From Maribacter luteus (lineage in GTDB: Bacteria; Bacteroidota; Bacteroidia; Flavobacteriales; Flavobacteriaceae): DNA of 64,000 nucleotides. The notes under the pieces are model-generated. The model was given only the letters and a program-made list of their open reading frames with translations, ran no database searches and was not told the origin of the DNA. Below, piece after piece: positions 17,200-26,687 of this stretch. Positions within the stretch are counted from its first letter, which is position 1, and every line of letters begins with the position of its first letter. The translations under genes were made by a program, and so were the position numbers. The stretch covers positions 248,001 to 312,000 of the forward strand of contig NZ_WKJH01000005.1 in NCBI RefSeq assembly GCF_009674825.1, written 5' to 3'.

Positions 17200-18699
17200 T
17201 TATTCTTCAGCAAATCGGGATAGGTTGTCGGCTACTTTACGGTCGTTCGACAAACGTTGTACCTTGTTCTGCCCGCCAAGCTTTCCTATCGATTTCATAT
17301 ACTCCTGAAAACCACCGCTTCTGATCGGACATATTTTTAGGGTCTGCAAAATCTTACCATCGATCAAATCAAAATAATAACTGTTCTGCTTTTGTAGTGA
17401 AGTATCCAAAGTCTCAATGAATTTTTTCATATCCGTTGGATGCTTTTCAAACTCGACCAACCATTCGTGATAGGGTAATTCATTTTCTTTCGGGGTAATT
17501 TGAGGAGCCACCGTAAACTCGTTTATTCGAGCGTCAGTGGCAGAAACGGCTTGTAACATTGCTTCTTCAACTTCTTTCGCGATAACGTGTTCACCAAAGG
17601 CCGAAATAAAATGTTTTATTCGACCCGAAACCACTACCTTGAATGGTTTCAATGAAATAAACTGAATGGTATCCCCAAGGTTATATCCCCATAACCCGGC
17701 ATTAGTTGATATGATCATTACATAATTTACACCTATCTCAACATCTTTAAGCGTAAGTCGTTCCCTGTCTTCATTGAAAAACTCATCGGCCTTTACAAAC
17801 TCATAAAAAATGCCTGAATTCAATAGCAACAACATCCCCTTTTCGGATTGGGAATCCTGATAGGCAAAAAAACCTTCACTTGCGGGAAACAGTTCTATGC
17901 TATCCACTTTTCTCCCTATAAGATTTTCGAACTTGGCCCTGTAGGGTTCATAATTTACACCACCATAAATGAACAGTCTAAAATTCTTGAACAATTCCCC
18001 CACTTTTTTGTTCCCTTTGGCACTAAGCTTCTCAAAATACATTTGAACCCATGAAGGTATTCCGGCTATGACGGTCATATCTTCATTTATGGTTTCATCT
18101 ACTATGGCGTCAACTTTTGTTTCCCAATCTTCAATACAATTGGTTTCCCAGCTGGGCAACCTGTTCTTCTGTAGATAGCTTGGTACATAATGGGCCGAAA
18201 TTCCGGATAACCGGCCTAATTTGATTCCGTTTTTATCCTCCAATTCGGGGCTCCCTTGCAGAAAGATCATTTTTCCGTCAACGAAATCTACATTGCCCGT
18301 CTCATTGATGTAATTTAAAATAGCGTTTCGTGAAGCTTCTACCTGATGTTTTATGGAAACCTTTGTTATGGGAATATATTTTGCTCCTGAAGTGGTTCCT
18401 GAGGTTTTAGCAAAATATATAGGTTTGCCGGGCCAAAGAATATCGGCATTTCCGGCCACTACTTTTTCAACATAGCCCTTAAGTTCCTCATAATCCCGTA
18501 TAGGGACATTTTTTACAAAATCGGCATGGGTCTTTATCTGCTCAAAATGATGTTCTTTGCCAAAAAGTGTGTTGCTGGCGGTTTTTATCAAATCCTTGAA
18601 TACCGCATCTTGGGTTTCCAATGGATGGTTTACCCATTTTTCCGTTTTTTTAGCGACACGTTTTGCGAAAATTTTGGCCGCGATTGACTTTAATGACAT
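17200..18699 (-). CDS. GH3-family acyl-adenylate/amido synthetase-like protein
   Basis: A 499-residue member of the GH3 (auxin-responsive) family of ANL-type adenylating enzymes. Visible are the phosphate-binding loop YFAKTSGTTSGAKYIPIT (~101-118), ELFPASEGFFAYQ (~268-280), the YNLGDTIQFISL motif (~336-347) and the hinge VVSGRIKHFISAFGEHV (~353-369). Plant members join amino acids to acyl acids; the bacterial substrate is unknown. It lies one base after the M23 peptidase gene, so the two are probably cotranscribed. Confidence 0.8.
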   Translation of the reverse strand: MSLKSIAAKIFAKRVAKKTEKWVNHPLETQDAVFKDLIKTASNTLFGKEHHFEQIKTHADFVKNVPIRDYEELKGYVEKVVAGNADILWPGKPIYFAKTSGTTSGAKYIPITKVSIKHQVEASRNAILNYINETGNVDFVDGKMIFLQGSPELEDKNGIKLGRLSGISAHYVPSYLQKNRLPSWETNCIEDWETKVDAIVDETINEDMTVIAGIPSWVQMYFEKLSAKGNKKVGELFKNFRLFIYGGVNYEPYRAKFENLIGRKVDSIELFPASEGFFAYQDSQSEKGMLLLLNSGIFYEFVKADEFFNEDRERLTLKDVEIGVNYVMIISTNAGLWGYNLGDTIQFISLKPFKVVVSGRIKHFISAFGEHVIAKEVEEAMLQAVSATDARINEFTVAPQITPKENELPYHEWLVEFEKHPTDMKKFIETLDTSLQKQNSYYFDLIDGKILQTLKICPIRSGGFQEYMKSIGKLGGQNKVQRLSNDRKVADNLSRFAEE

Positions 18700-18700
18700 A

Positions 18701-19570
18701 TTATTTAAAATCTATAAAATCTTGAGGATTTACAGGATTCCCATTATCCCATAATTCGAAATGCAAATGTGGCCCTGTGCTTAATTCACCTGTATTACCT
18801 ACCGAGGCTATTACCTCACCGGCCCTTACGATATCACCCTGCGCCTTGCTCAAAGAGCCATTATGCTTGTAAACACTTAGTAAACCGTCCTTATGCTCCA
18901 ATATGATAACATATCCGGTTTCGGCAGTCCATTCCGCAAAAATCACGATGCCATTGGCAACGGCCTTTATCGGTGTATCTTTAGGAGCGACTATATCAAC
19001 GGCGTAATGTTTTTTGTCCCTATCAAAGGTATCGGAAAGTGTGCCACTTAAAGGTGGAAACAATACCACACTTGATTTATCACTATTCCTTTCGAATAAA
19101 TTGTACTTATCCTCTAAGGCCACCTCTGCCCTTAACATGGAATCTTCCTTAATCGGATTAAGATCTACACTTGAAGGGTCTAATTTAAATTGTTCAAACA
19201 GAGAGTCCCTATTGATTTCTGTATTTTCAATATCACCACGAAGAACTTTTCGGATGTTGTCTAAATACTTATTGGTATAATTTAGGGAGTTCACCAAAGA
19301 ATCGGTCTTATAGGTAAGTTCTGTCGCCTGTCTCTTTAATTTAGTAGAGGAATATCCGGGAATATATTCGCGTAATGGTGTAAAGGCAATCAATAGAATG
19401 GTAAGGCCAATCAAACAAATTATAAAAATTGAGCCAGAAACAAATACATTCAATCGGCTCAGTTTAAAACTTATTTTTTCTTCAAAGGTATTTTCATTAA
19501 GGATTACCAAACGGTACTTGTGAAGTAGCTTTCTTTTGATATCCTTTCTTTTCTTTACTTTTTTAGCCAT
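18701..19570 (-). CDS. M23-family peptidase, membrane-anchored
   Basis: A 289-residue envelope protein from the ATG at 19570; a TTG-initiated reading begins 9 bases earlier and is less likely. It has a basic cytoplasmic start (AKKVKKRKDIKRKLL), one membrane span (~47-66), a coiled-coil-like stalk (~75-130), then an M23/LytM domain with HYAVDIV (metal His and Asp) and GPHLHFEL (catalytic and metal His). Family members cut peptidoglycan cross-links or act in cell-wall remodelling. Both metal motifs are intact, so it is probably active. Confidence 0.88.
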   Translation of the reverse strand: MAKKVKKRKDIKRKLLHKYRLVILNENTFEEKISFKLSRLNVFVSGSIFIICLIGLTILLIAFTPLREYIPGYSSTKLKRQATELTYKTDSLVNSLNYTNKYLDNIRKVLRGDIENTEINRDSLFEQFKLDPSSVDLNPIKEDSMLRAEVALEDKYNLFERNSDKSSVVLFPPLSGTLSDTFDRDKKHYAVDIVAPKDTPIKAVANGIVIFAEWTAETGYVIILEHKDGLLSVYKHNGSLSKAQGDIVRAGEVIASVGNTGELSTGPHLHFELWDNGNPVNPQDFIDFK

Positions 19571-19576
19571 TGTTAG

Positions 19577-19584
19577 CAAAGATA
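19577..19584 (-). promoter_or_regulatory. -7 box of the M23 peptidase gene
   Basis: TATCTTTG on the minus strand ends 6 bases before the ATG at 19570. If used, the transcript would be leaderless or nearly so. A TTGG 22 bases upstream (19610-19607) could be a weak -33 element. Confidence 0.5.
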
Positions 19585-20029
19585 AAATTAGAATTCAATA
19601 TTATGACCAACTTTAAAATATATAATTCCATAAGATAAGTTAAAACTGTTCATTACATACGTTTATTTGCCCCTATTGGTTTTTATGGTTATAATATCAT
19701 TTAGGAAATCAGGAACCGATTTACGTTGATATAAAATGAATCTATAATAGCCGAATACTTTAATTTAACAAAAAACATATAACTATTAAAGACCCACCCA
19801 ATTTTCCCAAAAAAAAACGCGGCCCCTTAATTACACACTAATCACAAAATCTTGACAGAACGAAATTTATTATATACTATTCGGTATTTTAAAGAAATGG
19901 GAAGTTTTTCATCTTTAAAAAAACCTCATTCATGGGTTTCTTGCTGAATTAATCTTGGACTAGTCCTAATTTTGAATTAAAAAATAAGCAGCTTACCTTA
20001 ATTTTAACAGCAAACTAATAAGTTTTTAG

Positions 20030-20037
20030 TACATTTG
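20030..20037 (+). promoter_or_regulatory. -7 box of tatA
   Basis: TACATTTG matches TAnnTTTG and lies 22 bases before the tatA ATG. A -33 box is not obvious. Confidence 0.5.
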
Positions 20038-20059
20038 TTTACCTTAAAAATACTTATTC

Positions 20060-20245
20060 ATGACAGCTTTACATACTTTTTTGGCCATAGGCCCATGGCA
20101 AATAGCAATTGTTGTTTTGGTCGTACTACTTTTATTTGGCGGCAAAAAAATCCCAGAACTTATGAGAGGTTTGGGAAGTGGTATTAAAGAATTTAAGGAT
20201 GCCTCTAAGGAAGATGACGAGATAGAGGAGAAAACCGAAAAATAA
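20060..20245 (+). CDS. tatA: Sec-independent translocase subunit TatA/E
   Basis: A 61-residue protein with the TatA/E layout: a short N-terminus with one transmembrane helix ([17 protein letters not shown]), a hinge, then an amphipathic helix with the conserved [20 protein letters not shown], and an acidic tail. It forms the pore component for export of folded, twin-arginine proteins. It is alone on the plus strand, with its own promoter and terminator. Confidence 0.93.
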   Translation: MTALHTFLAIGPWQIAIVVLVVLLLFGGKKIPELMRGLGSGIKEFKDASKEDDEIEEKTEK

Positions 20246-20267
20246 TAAAATCCGAAAATATATTAAT

Positions 20268-20295
20268 GAAACACCCTATTCAGGGTGTTTTTTTG
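20268..20295 (+). terminator. rho-independent terminator after tatA
   Basis: The stem ACACCCT/AGGGTGT (20271-20277 with 20282-20288) around a 4-base loop is followed by a run of T. Confidence 0.85.
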
Positions 20296-20585
20296 TTCCT
20301 TTCAATTAAGGAGAAACAAATATTACCTTCCATTATATTTCTCTCTCTTATTGTTTCACCAAACAAACTTCAACTTCGTAAGTATTAAGCTTTTTACACC
20401 TTTTATCCCCTTAGAAATAAGGGATTTATCGACAAAAAGCAGTTATACACGACATAAACACTTCATTTCACAACAAAAAATATTTCCAGAAGCAAAGAAC
20501 ACCTAGTTTCGGTAATTAATACATTCTGGGATAATCTACAAAGATGTTAAATAAGATAACGACCAGACCTAATTAAGACCAACTC

Positions 20586-20593
20586 TAGTTTTG
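20586..20593 (+). promoter_or_regulatory. -7 box of the PorE-like gene
   Basis: TAGTTTTG matches TAnnTTTG and ends 5 bases before the ATG, predicting a leaderless transcript. Confidence 0.45.
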
Positions 20594-20598
20594 CTATC

Positions 20599-23070
20599 AT
20601 GAAATTCCAAATTCAAAATATTTCCATTCTCTTATTGCTGTTTTTCTCTTATGGACTAATAGCGCAAATCTCCCCCACAAAAGAAATAACACAAGTTGAT
20701 AGTACCTACCCTATTGAAAATACAGTTGAAAATCAAGATTACAGCAGTTCTGGAAATCTAGATCAGGCCAAAGCACCAACAGGCATTCCAATAAGAGAAT
20801 TAACCAATTTGGATATAGAAGATGGTTTCTACATTATTTCCGCCTCTGCTGAAACAGGTAATTATGCGAACCAAACCGCCACAAAATATATAAAAGAAGG
20901 TTTTGATTCGGGTGTTATACACAATACCCAAGAACATATGTATTATGTGCATTTGGGACGTTATACTAATAGGCAAAGTGCCCTTGATGCAGGAAATACA
21001 TATTTGAAAGGCCATAATAAAGACTCTATTTGGATTCTAAATAGTTCTTCTTCAAAAAAAAACCATGATACCGAACCCTTGGCTTTGGAAGAAGTGACAT
21101 ACGATATGTTAGATAGCTCCAAGATAATTGACGCAGCCAACGACAACAATCCCGTTAACAAAACTAAATTGATTCAAAAAGCTGATAGTTATTTTGATAA
21201 AATGTGGTATGCGGAAGCAGCTGAACTATATGAAAAGGCCCTCAGCAAGGATGAGAAAAACTACTCTTTCGATGTCATACAAAAGGTAGGTGATGCACAT
21301 TATTTCAATACCGATATGGAAAAGGCCTATCACTGGTACAACATTTTATATAAAAAATATGGGAAACAAATGTCCGCCGACAATATTTTCAAATATGCCC
21401 ATTCACTTAAAGGTACCGGAAAATACGCAAGATCTAAGCGCTTAATGCGATTATATAATCGAAAAATTAAGGATCCAAATGCTTCCATTACCGACGCATT
21501 GTCCAAAAAAGCATTGCCCAACGAAGTAAAATTGGATCAATTAACGAATAAAATACAGAATATTGATATTCACAATCTTACGATAAACTCCAAATATTCA
21601 GAGTTCGGTCCAATGTATTATAACGAAGATCAAATAGTTTATGCTTCTGCGAATGATACGTCAATATTCGCTACAAGAAAATATAAATGGAACGACCAGC
21701 CTTATTTAGATCTTTATGCGGCCAAACTAAATGACGAATCACAAGAATTAAAAAATGCCGTAAAATTCTCTAAAGAGGTCAATACAAAATACCACGAGGC
21801 TTCGGTTACTTTTTCACCCGACAATGAAACCATGTATTTCACCAGAAATAACTATGGCAAAAAATTGAAAAGGGACAAAAAAGGCATTAACCACCTGAAA
21901 ATTTATAGATCCAAGAAAATCAATGGGGAATGGACAGAAGCCACCGAAGTTCCTTTCAACAGTGACAGTTATTCCACAGGACACCCAGCGTTAAGTCCTG
22001 ATGGCAAAAAATTGTATTTCGTATCCGATATGCCAGGAAGTATCGGCCAAACCGACATTTTTGTTGTGGATGTATTGGAAGACGGTAATTTTTCAGAACC
22101 ACGAAACTTGGGGCCCGAAATAAATACCGAAAGAAAGGAAATGTTTCCTTTTGTGAACAACGAAAAAATATATTTCTCATCCGATGGTCATGTAGGCCTT
22201 GGCGGATTGGATATTTTTGAAGCGACCATAGCCGAAGATGGTGGTTTTTTAGAGGCTAGGAATCTAGGCCAACCCATAAATAGCAACAAAGATGATTTTT
22301 CTTTTATTGTAAATAAAGAGGGCCAAAAAGGTTTTTTCGCTTCCAATAGAAAAGGAGGTCAAGGCGATGATGACCTCTATTCCTTTAAACGCCTAATCGT
22401 TGAAGAAGTCCCTGAAAGTAAAAATGCCATCGCCGGTGTGGTTACCGATTTGATAACAGGTGAACGTATGCCAAAAACGATGATAACCTTATTGGATGAA
22501 AACAATATCAAAATGAAAGAAATGGTGACCGATGATCAAGGTAGCTTCATTTTCGAAGACCTTGAAGGTGACACCAAGTATACCATTAAAACTACTGTAA
22601 GTGATTTCTTTGATGAGGAAATTGCAGTTTCGACCAAGGAAAACGAGGTAATCAATACCGAAATCGCATTGCGTAGGTTAAAAGAAATGATAGCGGTTGA
22701 GGATGGAATTCGTAAGCTGAAAACCGAAATGATCTACTTTGATTTCGACAAATCCTATATTAGGAAAGATGCGGCCAAAGAACTTGACAAACTTGTTCAA
22801 GTGATGACCGAATATCCTAAAATGGTCATTAAAATAGAATCACATACCGACTCTAGAGGTAAGCGTGCTTACAACAAGTATTTATCTGACAAACGTGCCA
22901 AGTCTACCAGGGATTATATAATCTCCAAGGGTATTGATGCGGACAGGATTGAAAGCGCCATAGGGTATGGTGAAGAAAGATTGATCAATGAATGTGATGG
23001 TACGGTACCTTGTTCCGAAACCGACCACCTCCTTAACCGTAGATCCGAATTTATAATAGTGGACATGTAA
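20599..23070 (+). CDS. PorE-like OmpA-family envelope protein (TPR, propeller, CRD, OmpA_C)
   Basis: An 823-residue secreted protein. The order is signal peptide (~1-23), a SPOR-like module (~72-150: IEDGFYIISASAE to SIWIL), TPR-like helices (~195-300), a PD40-type beta-propeller (~320-600: FSPDNETMYFTRN, LSPDGKKLYFVSD), a carboxypeptidase-regulatory-like domain (~605-690: GVVTDLITGERMPKTMITL) and a C-terminal OmpA peptidoglycan-binding domain (~710-823: YFDFDKSYIRKDA, SHTDSRG). Apart from the SPOR-like module this is the PorE architecture, which anchors T9SS assemblies to the cell wall. It begins like a type I signal-peptide protein, with no lipobox. A similar OmpA partner protein often sits beside PorP/SprF genes, but this one stands alone. 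Confidence 0.8.
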   Translation: MKFQIQNISILLLLFFSYGLIAQISPTKEITQVDSTYPIENTVENQDYSSSGNLDQAKAPTGIPIRELTNLDIEDGFYIISASAETGNYANQTATKYIKEGFDSGVIHNTQEHMYYVHLGRYTNRQSALDAGNTYLKGHNKDSIWILNSSSSKKNHDTEPLALEEVTYDMLDSSKIIDAANDNNPVNKTKLIQKADSYFDKMWYAEAAELYEKALSKDEKNYSFDVIQKVGDAHYFNTDMEKAYHWYNILYKKYGKQMSADNIFKYAHSLKGTGKYARSKRLMRLYNRKIKDPNASITDALSKKALPNEVKLDQLTNKIQNIDIHNLTINSKYSEFGPMYYNEDQIVYASANDTSIFATRKYKWNDQPYLDLYAAKLNDESQELKNAVKFSKEVNTKYHEASVTFSPDNETMYFTRNNYGKKLKRDKKGINHLKIYRSKKINGEWTEATEVPFNSDSYSTGHPALSPDGKKLYFVSDMPGSIGQTDIFVVDVLEDGNFSEPRNLGPEINTERKEMFPFVNNEKIYFSSDGHVGLGGLDIFEATIAEDGGFLEARNLGQPINSNKDDFSFIVNKEGQKGFFASNRKGGQGDDDLYSFKRLIVEEVPESKNAIAGVVTDLITGERMPKTMITLLDENNIKMKEMVTDDQGSFIFEDLEGDTKYTIKTTVSDFFDEEIAVSTKENEVINTEIALRRLKEMIAVEDGIRKLKTEMIYFDFDKSYIRKDAAKELDKLVQVMTEYPKMVIKIESHTDSRGKRAYNKYLSDKRAKSTRDYIISKGIDADRIESAIGYGEERLINECDGTVPCSETDHLLNRRSEFIIVDM

Positions 23071-23097
23071 TTAAACCCCAAAATCAGAAAATTTCAC

Positions 23098-23130
23098 AAG
23101 CGATGGTCGATAATGGTCATCGCTTTTTTT
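23098..23130 (+). terminator. terminator after the PorE-like gene
   Basis: AAGCGATG (23098-23105) pairs with CATCGCTT (23118-23125) across a 12-base loop, followed by T residues. Confidence 0.8.
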
Positions 23131-23260
23131 ATGTCCTTAAGCCATATTCACAACATTATAGAGTCCATTTACAACAAAACGACCCCTTCAACGCACTTAA
23201 TCACCTGATTGTCTGTTATATAAACCCCTAACAATCTTTATTTAACCTAAACCAATCAAC

Positions 23261-23431
23261 ATGAAAAACGTTTTATTGATCAAGGAAATTTATTTAGAAG
23301 CCTTTAGAAATTTAGGTCATGCATTTGTCAAATCATACTTCAAGGCATTTTCATGGTTTTGTATCGCCAGTTATATTCTAGTGCTTTATGCCTTCTTATT
23401 TAGGATATCCACAGGATTTGCGTTCGATTGA
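23261..23431 (+). CDS. small flavobacterial membrane protein, copy 1 (DUF6747-like)
   Basis: A 56-residue protein: an N-terminal helix with VLLIKEIYLEAFRN, then YFKAFSWFC leading into one transmembrane helix, and a conserved end FRISTGFAF. It is a clear paralogue of the next small gene. I recall a flavobacterial family DUF6747 with this pattern, but the name is unverified and the function unknown. It has its own downstream terminator. Confidence 0.75.
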   Translation: MKNVLLIKEIYLEAFRNLGHAFVKSYFKAFSWFCIASYILVLYAFLFRISTGFAFD

Positions 23432-23468
23432 GCTTATTGAATATCATAACCAACCTAACCAACGAATT

Positions 23469-23490
23469 CGCCCTTTTAAGGGCGTTTTTT
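23469..23490 (+). terminator. terminator after small membrane protein copy 1
   Basis: CGCCCTT and AAGGGCG (23469-23484) form a near-perfect hairpin followed by six T residues. Confidence 0.8.
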
Positions 23491-23675
23491 ATTTCACGGC
23501 CATTCATTGTCAAAAAACTTAAACGAGCGTTTCATCGCATAAAACAGCTTTTTATAGATCAATTATAATTTGTTCCTAAACGTTGTCTAAATAATATGTA
23601 TTTCACCCCATTTATTTTCAACCCGAGGCAAAAAAAATGATTTTAGCGCCATTACTAATTAAAACCAATGGGCGT

Positions 23676-23852
23676 ATGAGCAAATTATTACTTTTGAAGG
23701 AGATTTATTTGGAAGCATTTAAAAACTGGACGAGCATGTTCTTTAAAAAATATTTTAAAGCATTTTCGTGGTTTTGTTTCGCGTTGATCGTAATGGCAAT
23801 TTATGCTTTAGTATTTAGGGTGTCAACAGGATTCAATTTCAGTAATTTATAA
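23676..23852 (+). CDS. small flavobacterial membrane protein, copy 2 (DUF6747-like)
   Basis: A 58-residue protein started at the ATG at 23676, because that start aligns with copy 1; an upstream in-frame ATG (23637) adds 13 unrelated residues. Shared features are LLLLKEIYLEAFKN, YFKAFSWFCFA, one membrane helix and FRVSTGFNF. The two copies differ mainly in the linker (GHAFVKS versus TSMFFKK) and the helix. The function is unknown; size and single span suggest a small envelope or stress protein. Confidence 0.75.
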   Translation: MSKLLLLKEIYLEAFKNWTSMFFKKYFKAFSWFCFALIVMAIYALVFRVSTGFNFSNL

Positions 23853-23869
23853 GTAATGGATCTAAAATC

Positions 23870-23905
23870 AAAAAGCCCCGTAGAATTACTCTACGGGGCT
23901 TTTTA
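23870..23905. terminator. bidirectional terminator
   Basis: AAAAGCCCCGTAGA pairs with TCTACGGGGCTTTT around a short loop, with A and T runs on both sides. It serves the small plus-strand gene and the convergent DUF4837 gene. Confidence 0.9.
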
Positions 23906-23922
23906 TTTATTGTTGGCACTAT

Positions 23923-24915
23923 TTACTTTTCTTCTATAAAATGAAAAGTCTTCATTATCGCTTCCAATTCGAACATATAGTCCCTTTTTTCGGTGGAAGG
24001 CGCAAAAGTAAATCCTTCAATTACCATTTTACGGTTATGCTCCTTATCATTGATTATATAAGATAAGAACGGTCCGGCCATAGGGTAATTCTTAATATCC
24101 CACAATCCTCTGATCTCCGCAGCTTTTTTTCCTGCAATCTCAGCAGGGAAAATGGCAGGTGAAAAAGCAGGTTCGGTTCGCATACTGGTCTTTTTACCGG
24201 GAACATCCGGTCCAGGAATATACAGGTCGCCTATAGAATCCCTCATACGAACAATATCTTTTACAAAAGTTGAATCTGAAACAAAGCTATCCCAAGGCAT
24301 GGTATAGGCTATGATGTTCATTGTTCCTTTCTGTATCTGTCTTTCGTACCAAACAAAATTGTCCTCGGTCTTTACAACCTTATATACTGAAGGGATATTT
24401 AAACTAATCCCGAATTTATCCTGAAGGTCCTTTTCCTTGTTCAAGGATTTAAGAAATCGGTGTTGGGCCTCATTGATCTCTAACCCTTTGAACGTTTCGA
24501 TAATTTCCGGTGCCTTACGCGCAATATTGGCCATAATCTCATCATCGGTAGTTCCCTTGATAACGGCCACTTTCTGTGGCTTGGAATACATATCACTTTT
24601 GATATGGGCCAAATTCAAGGTGTCTTTTTGAACATAAAGTACATTTCTACTATTGCGAACGGCCCCTGAGAATACTTCTGGTGGAATCTGGGTTATTGTA
24701 AAAATAGGTTCCTCCATTGTCAGACCTAAGGACGATGCGGCAAAATACTCCCTTACCGTATCGCCTACTTTGGATTTCCATGTCTCATTGTCTATGACTA
24801 CAATCAACGAGTTATAGGCTCCAATAGAGCTAGGCAAATAATTCTTTGTTCCACTTTCTTTGCAGGAAACGACGATTACAAAGAAAAGAACAAATAGCAA
24901 CTTAAAATGTTTCAT
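23923..24915 (-). CDS. DUF4837 family lipoprotein
   Basis: A 330-residue envelope lipoprotein with a signal peptide ending in the lipobox VVSC (Cys ~18). The body carries GAYNSLIVVIDNETWKSKVGD and PWDSFVSDSTFVKDIV-like segments typical of the Bacteroidetes DUF4837 family. The function is unknown. It lies 13 bases downstream of mltD, so the pair is probably cotranscribed and may share a cell-wall role. Confidence 0.8.
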   Translation of the reverse strand: MKHFKLLFVLFFVIVVSCKESGTKNYLPSSIGAYNSLIVVIDNETWKSKVGDTVREYFAASSLGLTMEEPIFTITQIPPEVFSGAVRNSRNVLYVQKDTLNLAHIKSDMYSKPQKVAVIKGTTDDEIMANIARKAPEIIETFKGLEINEAQHRFLKSLNKEKDLQDKFGISLNIPSVYKVVKTEDNFVWYERQIQKGTMNIIAYTMPWDSFVSDSTFVKDIVRMRDSIGDLYIPGPDVPGKKTSMRTEPAFSPAIFPAEIAGKKAAEIRGLWDIKNYPMAGPFLSYIINDKEHNRKMVIEGFTFAPSTEKRDYMFELEAIMKTFHFIEEK

Positions 24916-24928
24916 GTGTGTTATTGGT

Positions 24929-26572
24929 TTACGATGAACAATTGCACAGTTTCAATTTTGTGCCTGGTTTTAGATTATTACCACTAATACCGTTCCATTC
25001 CCGTAAATTTTCGATACTAATTCCCGGATATTTTCTCGAAATGGTCCAAAGCGAGTCACCGCTTTTTACAGTATGTATTTTTGATGCTGGTAAATTTGTG
25101 GTACTGGCTACCGTTTGAGGGCTTTTTGAAGCCGTTTTAGAGGCAGAAACCGGATTCCTGGTGAATATGGTCAGTCGCTGGCCAATCCTTAAATTATTAC
25201 TCCTTAAACCGTTCCATCGTTTGATCTGGCTAACCCCGACCCCATATCTGGCCGCAATTTTACCCAAATAATCCCCACTGCGTACTTTATAGCGAATACG
25301 ATCGTCTGTCTTTACCAATTGCGGCAAAGGGGATTCCTTACTTTTAAATTGTTCTTTTACATGGGCGTAAATAGCCTCTTCGTTCGCTACGAACTTTCCC
25401 ATTTCTGTAATAGGCAATCTAAGTGTATATTCTTTTCCTTCTACATGAGGAATAATATCGAGCTTATAAGCAGGATTCAACACCTTTAATTCCTCTACTC
25501 CAATACCGACCAATTCCGAAATTTGGTCAAAGGAAATCAGGCTTTTTATATGTACTGTATCCGTTTCGAAATACGTGCGGTCAACTTTTTTCCCTTTTAA
25601 TCCATGTTCATCGGCATATTCCAACAAATACATTGTGGCCAAAAATGCCGGTACATAACCTGCAGTTTCTCGTGGGAGGTTTCTTCTTATGTTCCAGTAG
25701 TTCTTATACCCACCTGATCTTCGAATGGCCTTGTTCACATTTCCAGGACCGGAATTATAGGCTGCAAGTGCCAAATCCCAATCCTCGAATATCCCATATA
25801 ATTTAGATAAATATTTACATGCCGCTTCAGTGGATTTAATAGGATCGCGACGCTCATCTACATAACTGCTCACATCGAGTTTGTACATTTTTCCCGTACC
25901 GTACATGAATTGCCAAAGACCCGTTGCCCCTACCCGCGACCTGGCCCTTGGGTTCAAGGCAGATTCTACAATGGCCAAATATTTCATTTCCAACGGAATG
26001 TCATATTTATCCAATTGCTCCTCGAACATCGGGAAATAAAACTGACTTACCGTCAACATCCTTTCTATAAGACCTCGCTTACGTACCAAAAATGAATTGA
26101 TCACTTTCTCCAAAGATGGATTGTAGGCAACGTTGAAAGGTGTTTTCTGGTTTAACCGCTGTAATCTTAATTTAAGGGTATCGGTATTCAATGTGTTGTC
26201 GACAACCTCTGTGGTATCTATCTCCAATACCGTTTCATACATCTCATCGTAAAGTGCTGCATTCTCATACAGCTCTTTCATCCAAAGACTATCGTATGTA
26301 GAGGCGATCTTTAAATCCTTTAGATCATAGGTTTTCTTATCCCCAATGGTAACGATCGGTAAGGAATTGTCGTTTAGGTCACTTGAAGACTCCAGCTCAT
26401 CCATCTGCTCAATGCCCTGCATATCAAGAGCAAGGGTATCCAAAGGAATATCCTTGGCCTTAATGACTTTGATGTGTTCTTTTTGAACCTCTTTTACTTC
26501 TTGTGCAAATACCGAAATATTGGCAAAAAGAACCAAAATAAAACTTAATCGTCCAAATTTATATAAATGCAT
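24929..26572 (-). CDS. mltD: membrane-bound lytic murein transglycosylase D with two LysM domains
   Basis: A 547-residue secreted enzyme that cuts the glycan strands of peptidoglycan. After a signal peptide (~1-23) and a linker comes the SLT domain, with catalytic Glu in AIVESALNPRARS (~205-217), GATGLWQFMYGTG and AYNSGPGNV. Two LysM modules follow near the C-terminus (YKVRSGDYLGKIAARYGV and HTVKSGDSLWTISRKYPG). It uses the usual MltD order and length for Bacteroidetes. Confidence 0.92.
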   Translation of the reverse strand: MHLYKFGRLSFILVLFANISVFAQEVKEVQKEHIKVIKAKDIPLDTLALDMQGIEQMDELESSSDLNDNSLPIVTIGDKKTYDLKDLKIASTYDSLWMKELYENAALYDEMYETVLEIDTTEVVDNTLNTDTLKLRLQRLNQKTPFNVAYNPSLEKVINSFLVRKRGLIERMLTVSQFYFPMFEEQLDKYDIPLEMKYLAIVESALNPRARSRVGATGLWQFMYGTGKMYKLDVSSYVDERRDPIKSTEAACKYLSKLYGIFEDWDLALAAYNSGPGNVNKAIRRSGGYKNYWNIRRNLPRETAGYVPAFLATMYLLEYADEHGLKGKKVDRTYFETDTVHIKSLISFDQISELVGIGVEELKVLNPAYKLDIIPHVEGKEYTLRLPITEMGKFVANEEAIYAHVKEQFKSKESPLPQLVKTDDRIRYKVRSGDYLGKIAARYGVGVSQIKRWNGLRSNNLRIGQRLTIFTRNPVSASKTASKSPQTVASTTNLPASKIHTVKSGDSLWTISRKYPGISIENLREWNGISGNNLKPGTKLKLCNCSS

Positions 26573-26687
26573 AGGAATTTCTTTAGTTAAAGGGAACTAA
26601 CGAAAATCGCATTTTTTTTTGAAAGAATAAAATTTTAAACCTTAAAGTATGGATTGTTACCGCGCATTCCGTTAATCGATAACGCGC

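Larger units (their letters stand above)
19571..20059. other. divergent intergenic region, M23 peptidase and tatA
   Basis: About 490 bases with no convincing ORF. It holds the M23 -7 box at its left end and the tatA -7 box at its right end. The middle is AT-rich with several A runs. No RNA gene was recognised. Confidence 0.6.
20246..20598. other. intergenic region between tatA and the PorE-like gene
   Basis: Holds the tatA terminator and, at the right end, a -7 box for the next gene. A short open frame in between begins inside the terminator and has no family features, so it is not called. Confidence 0.55.

Noticed and set aside
20285-20506. Plus-strand 73-codon frame
   Set aside because: It begins inside the tatA terminator and shows no family features.
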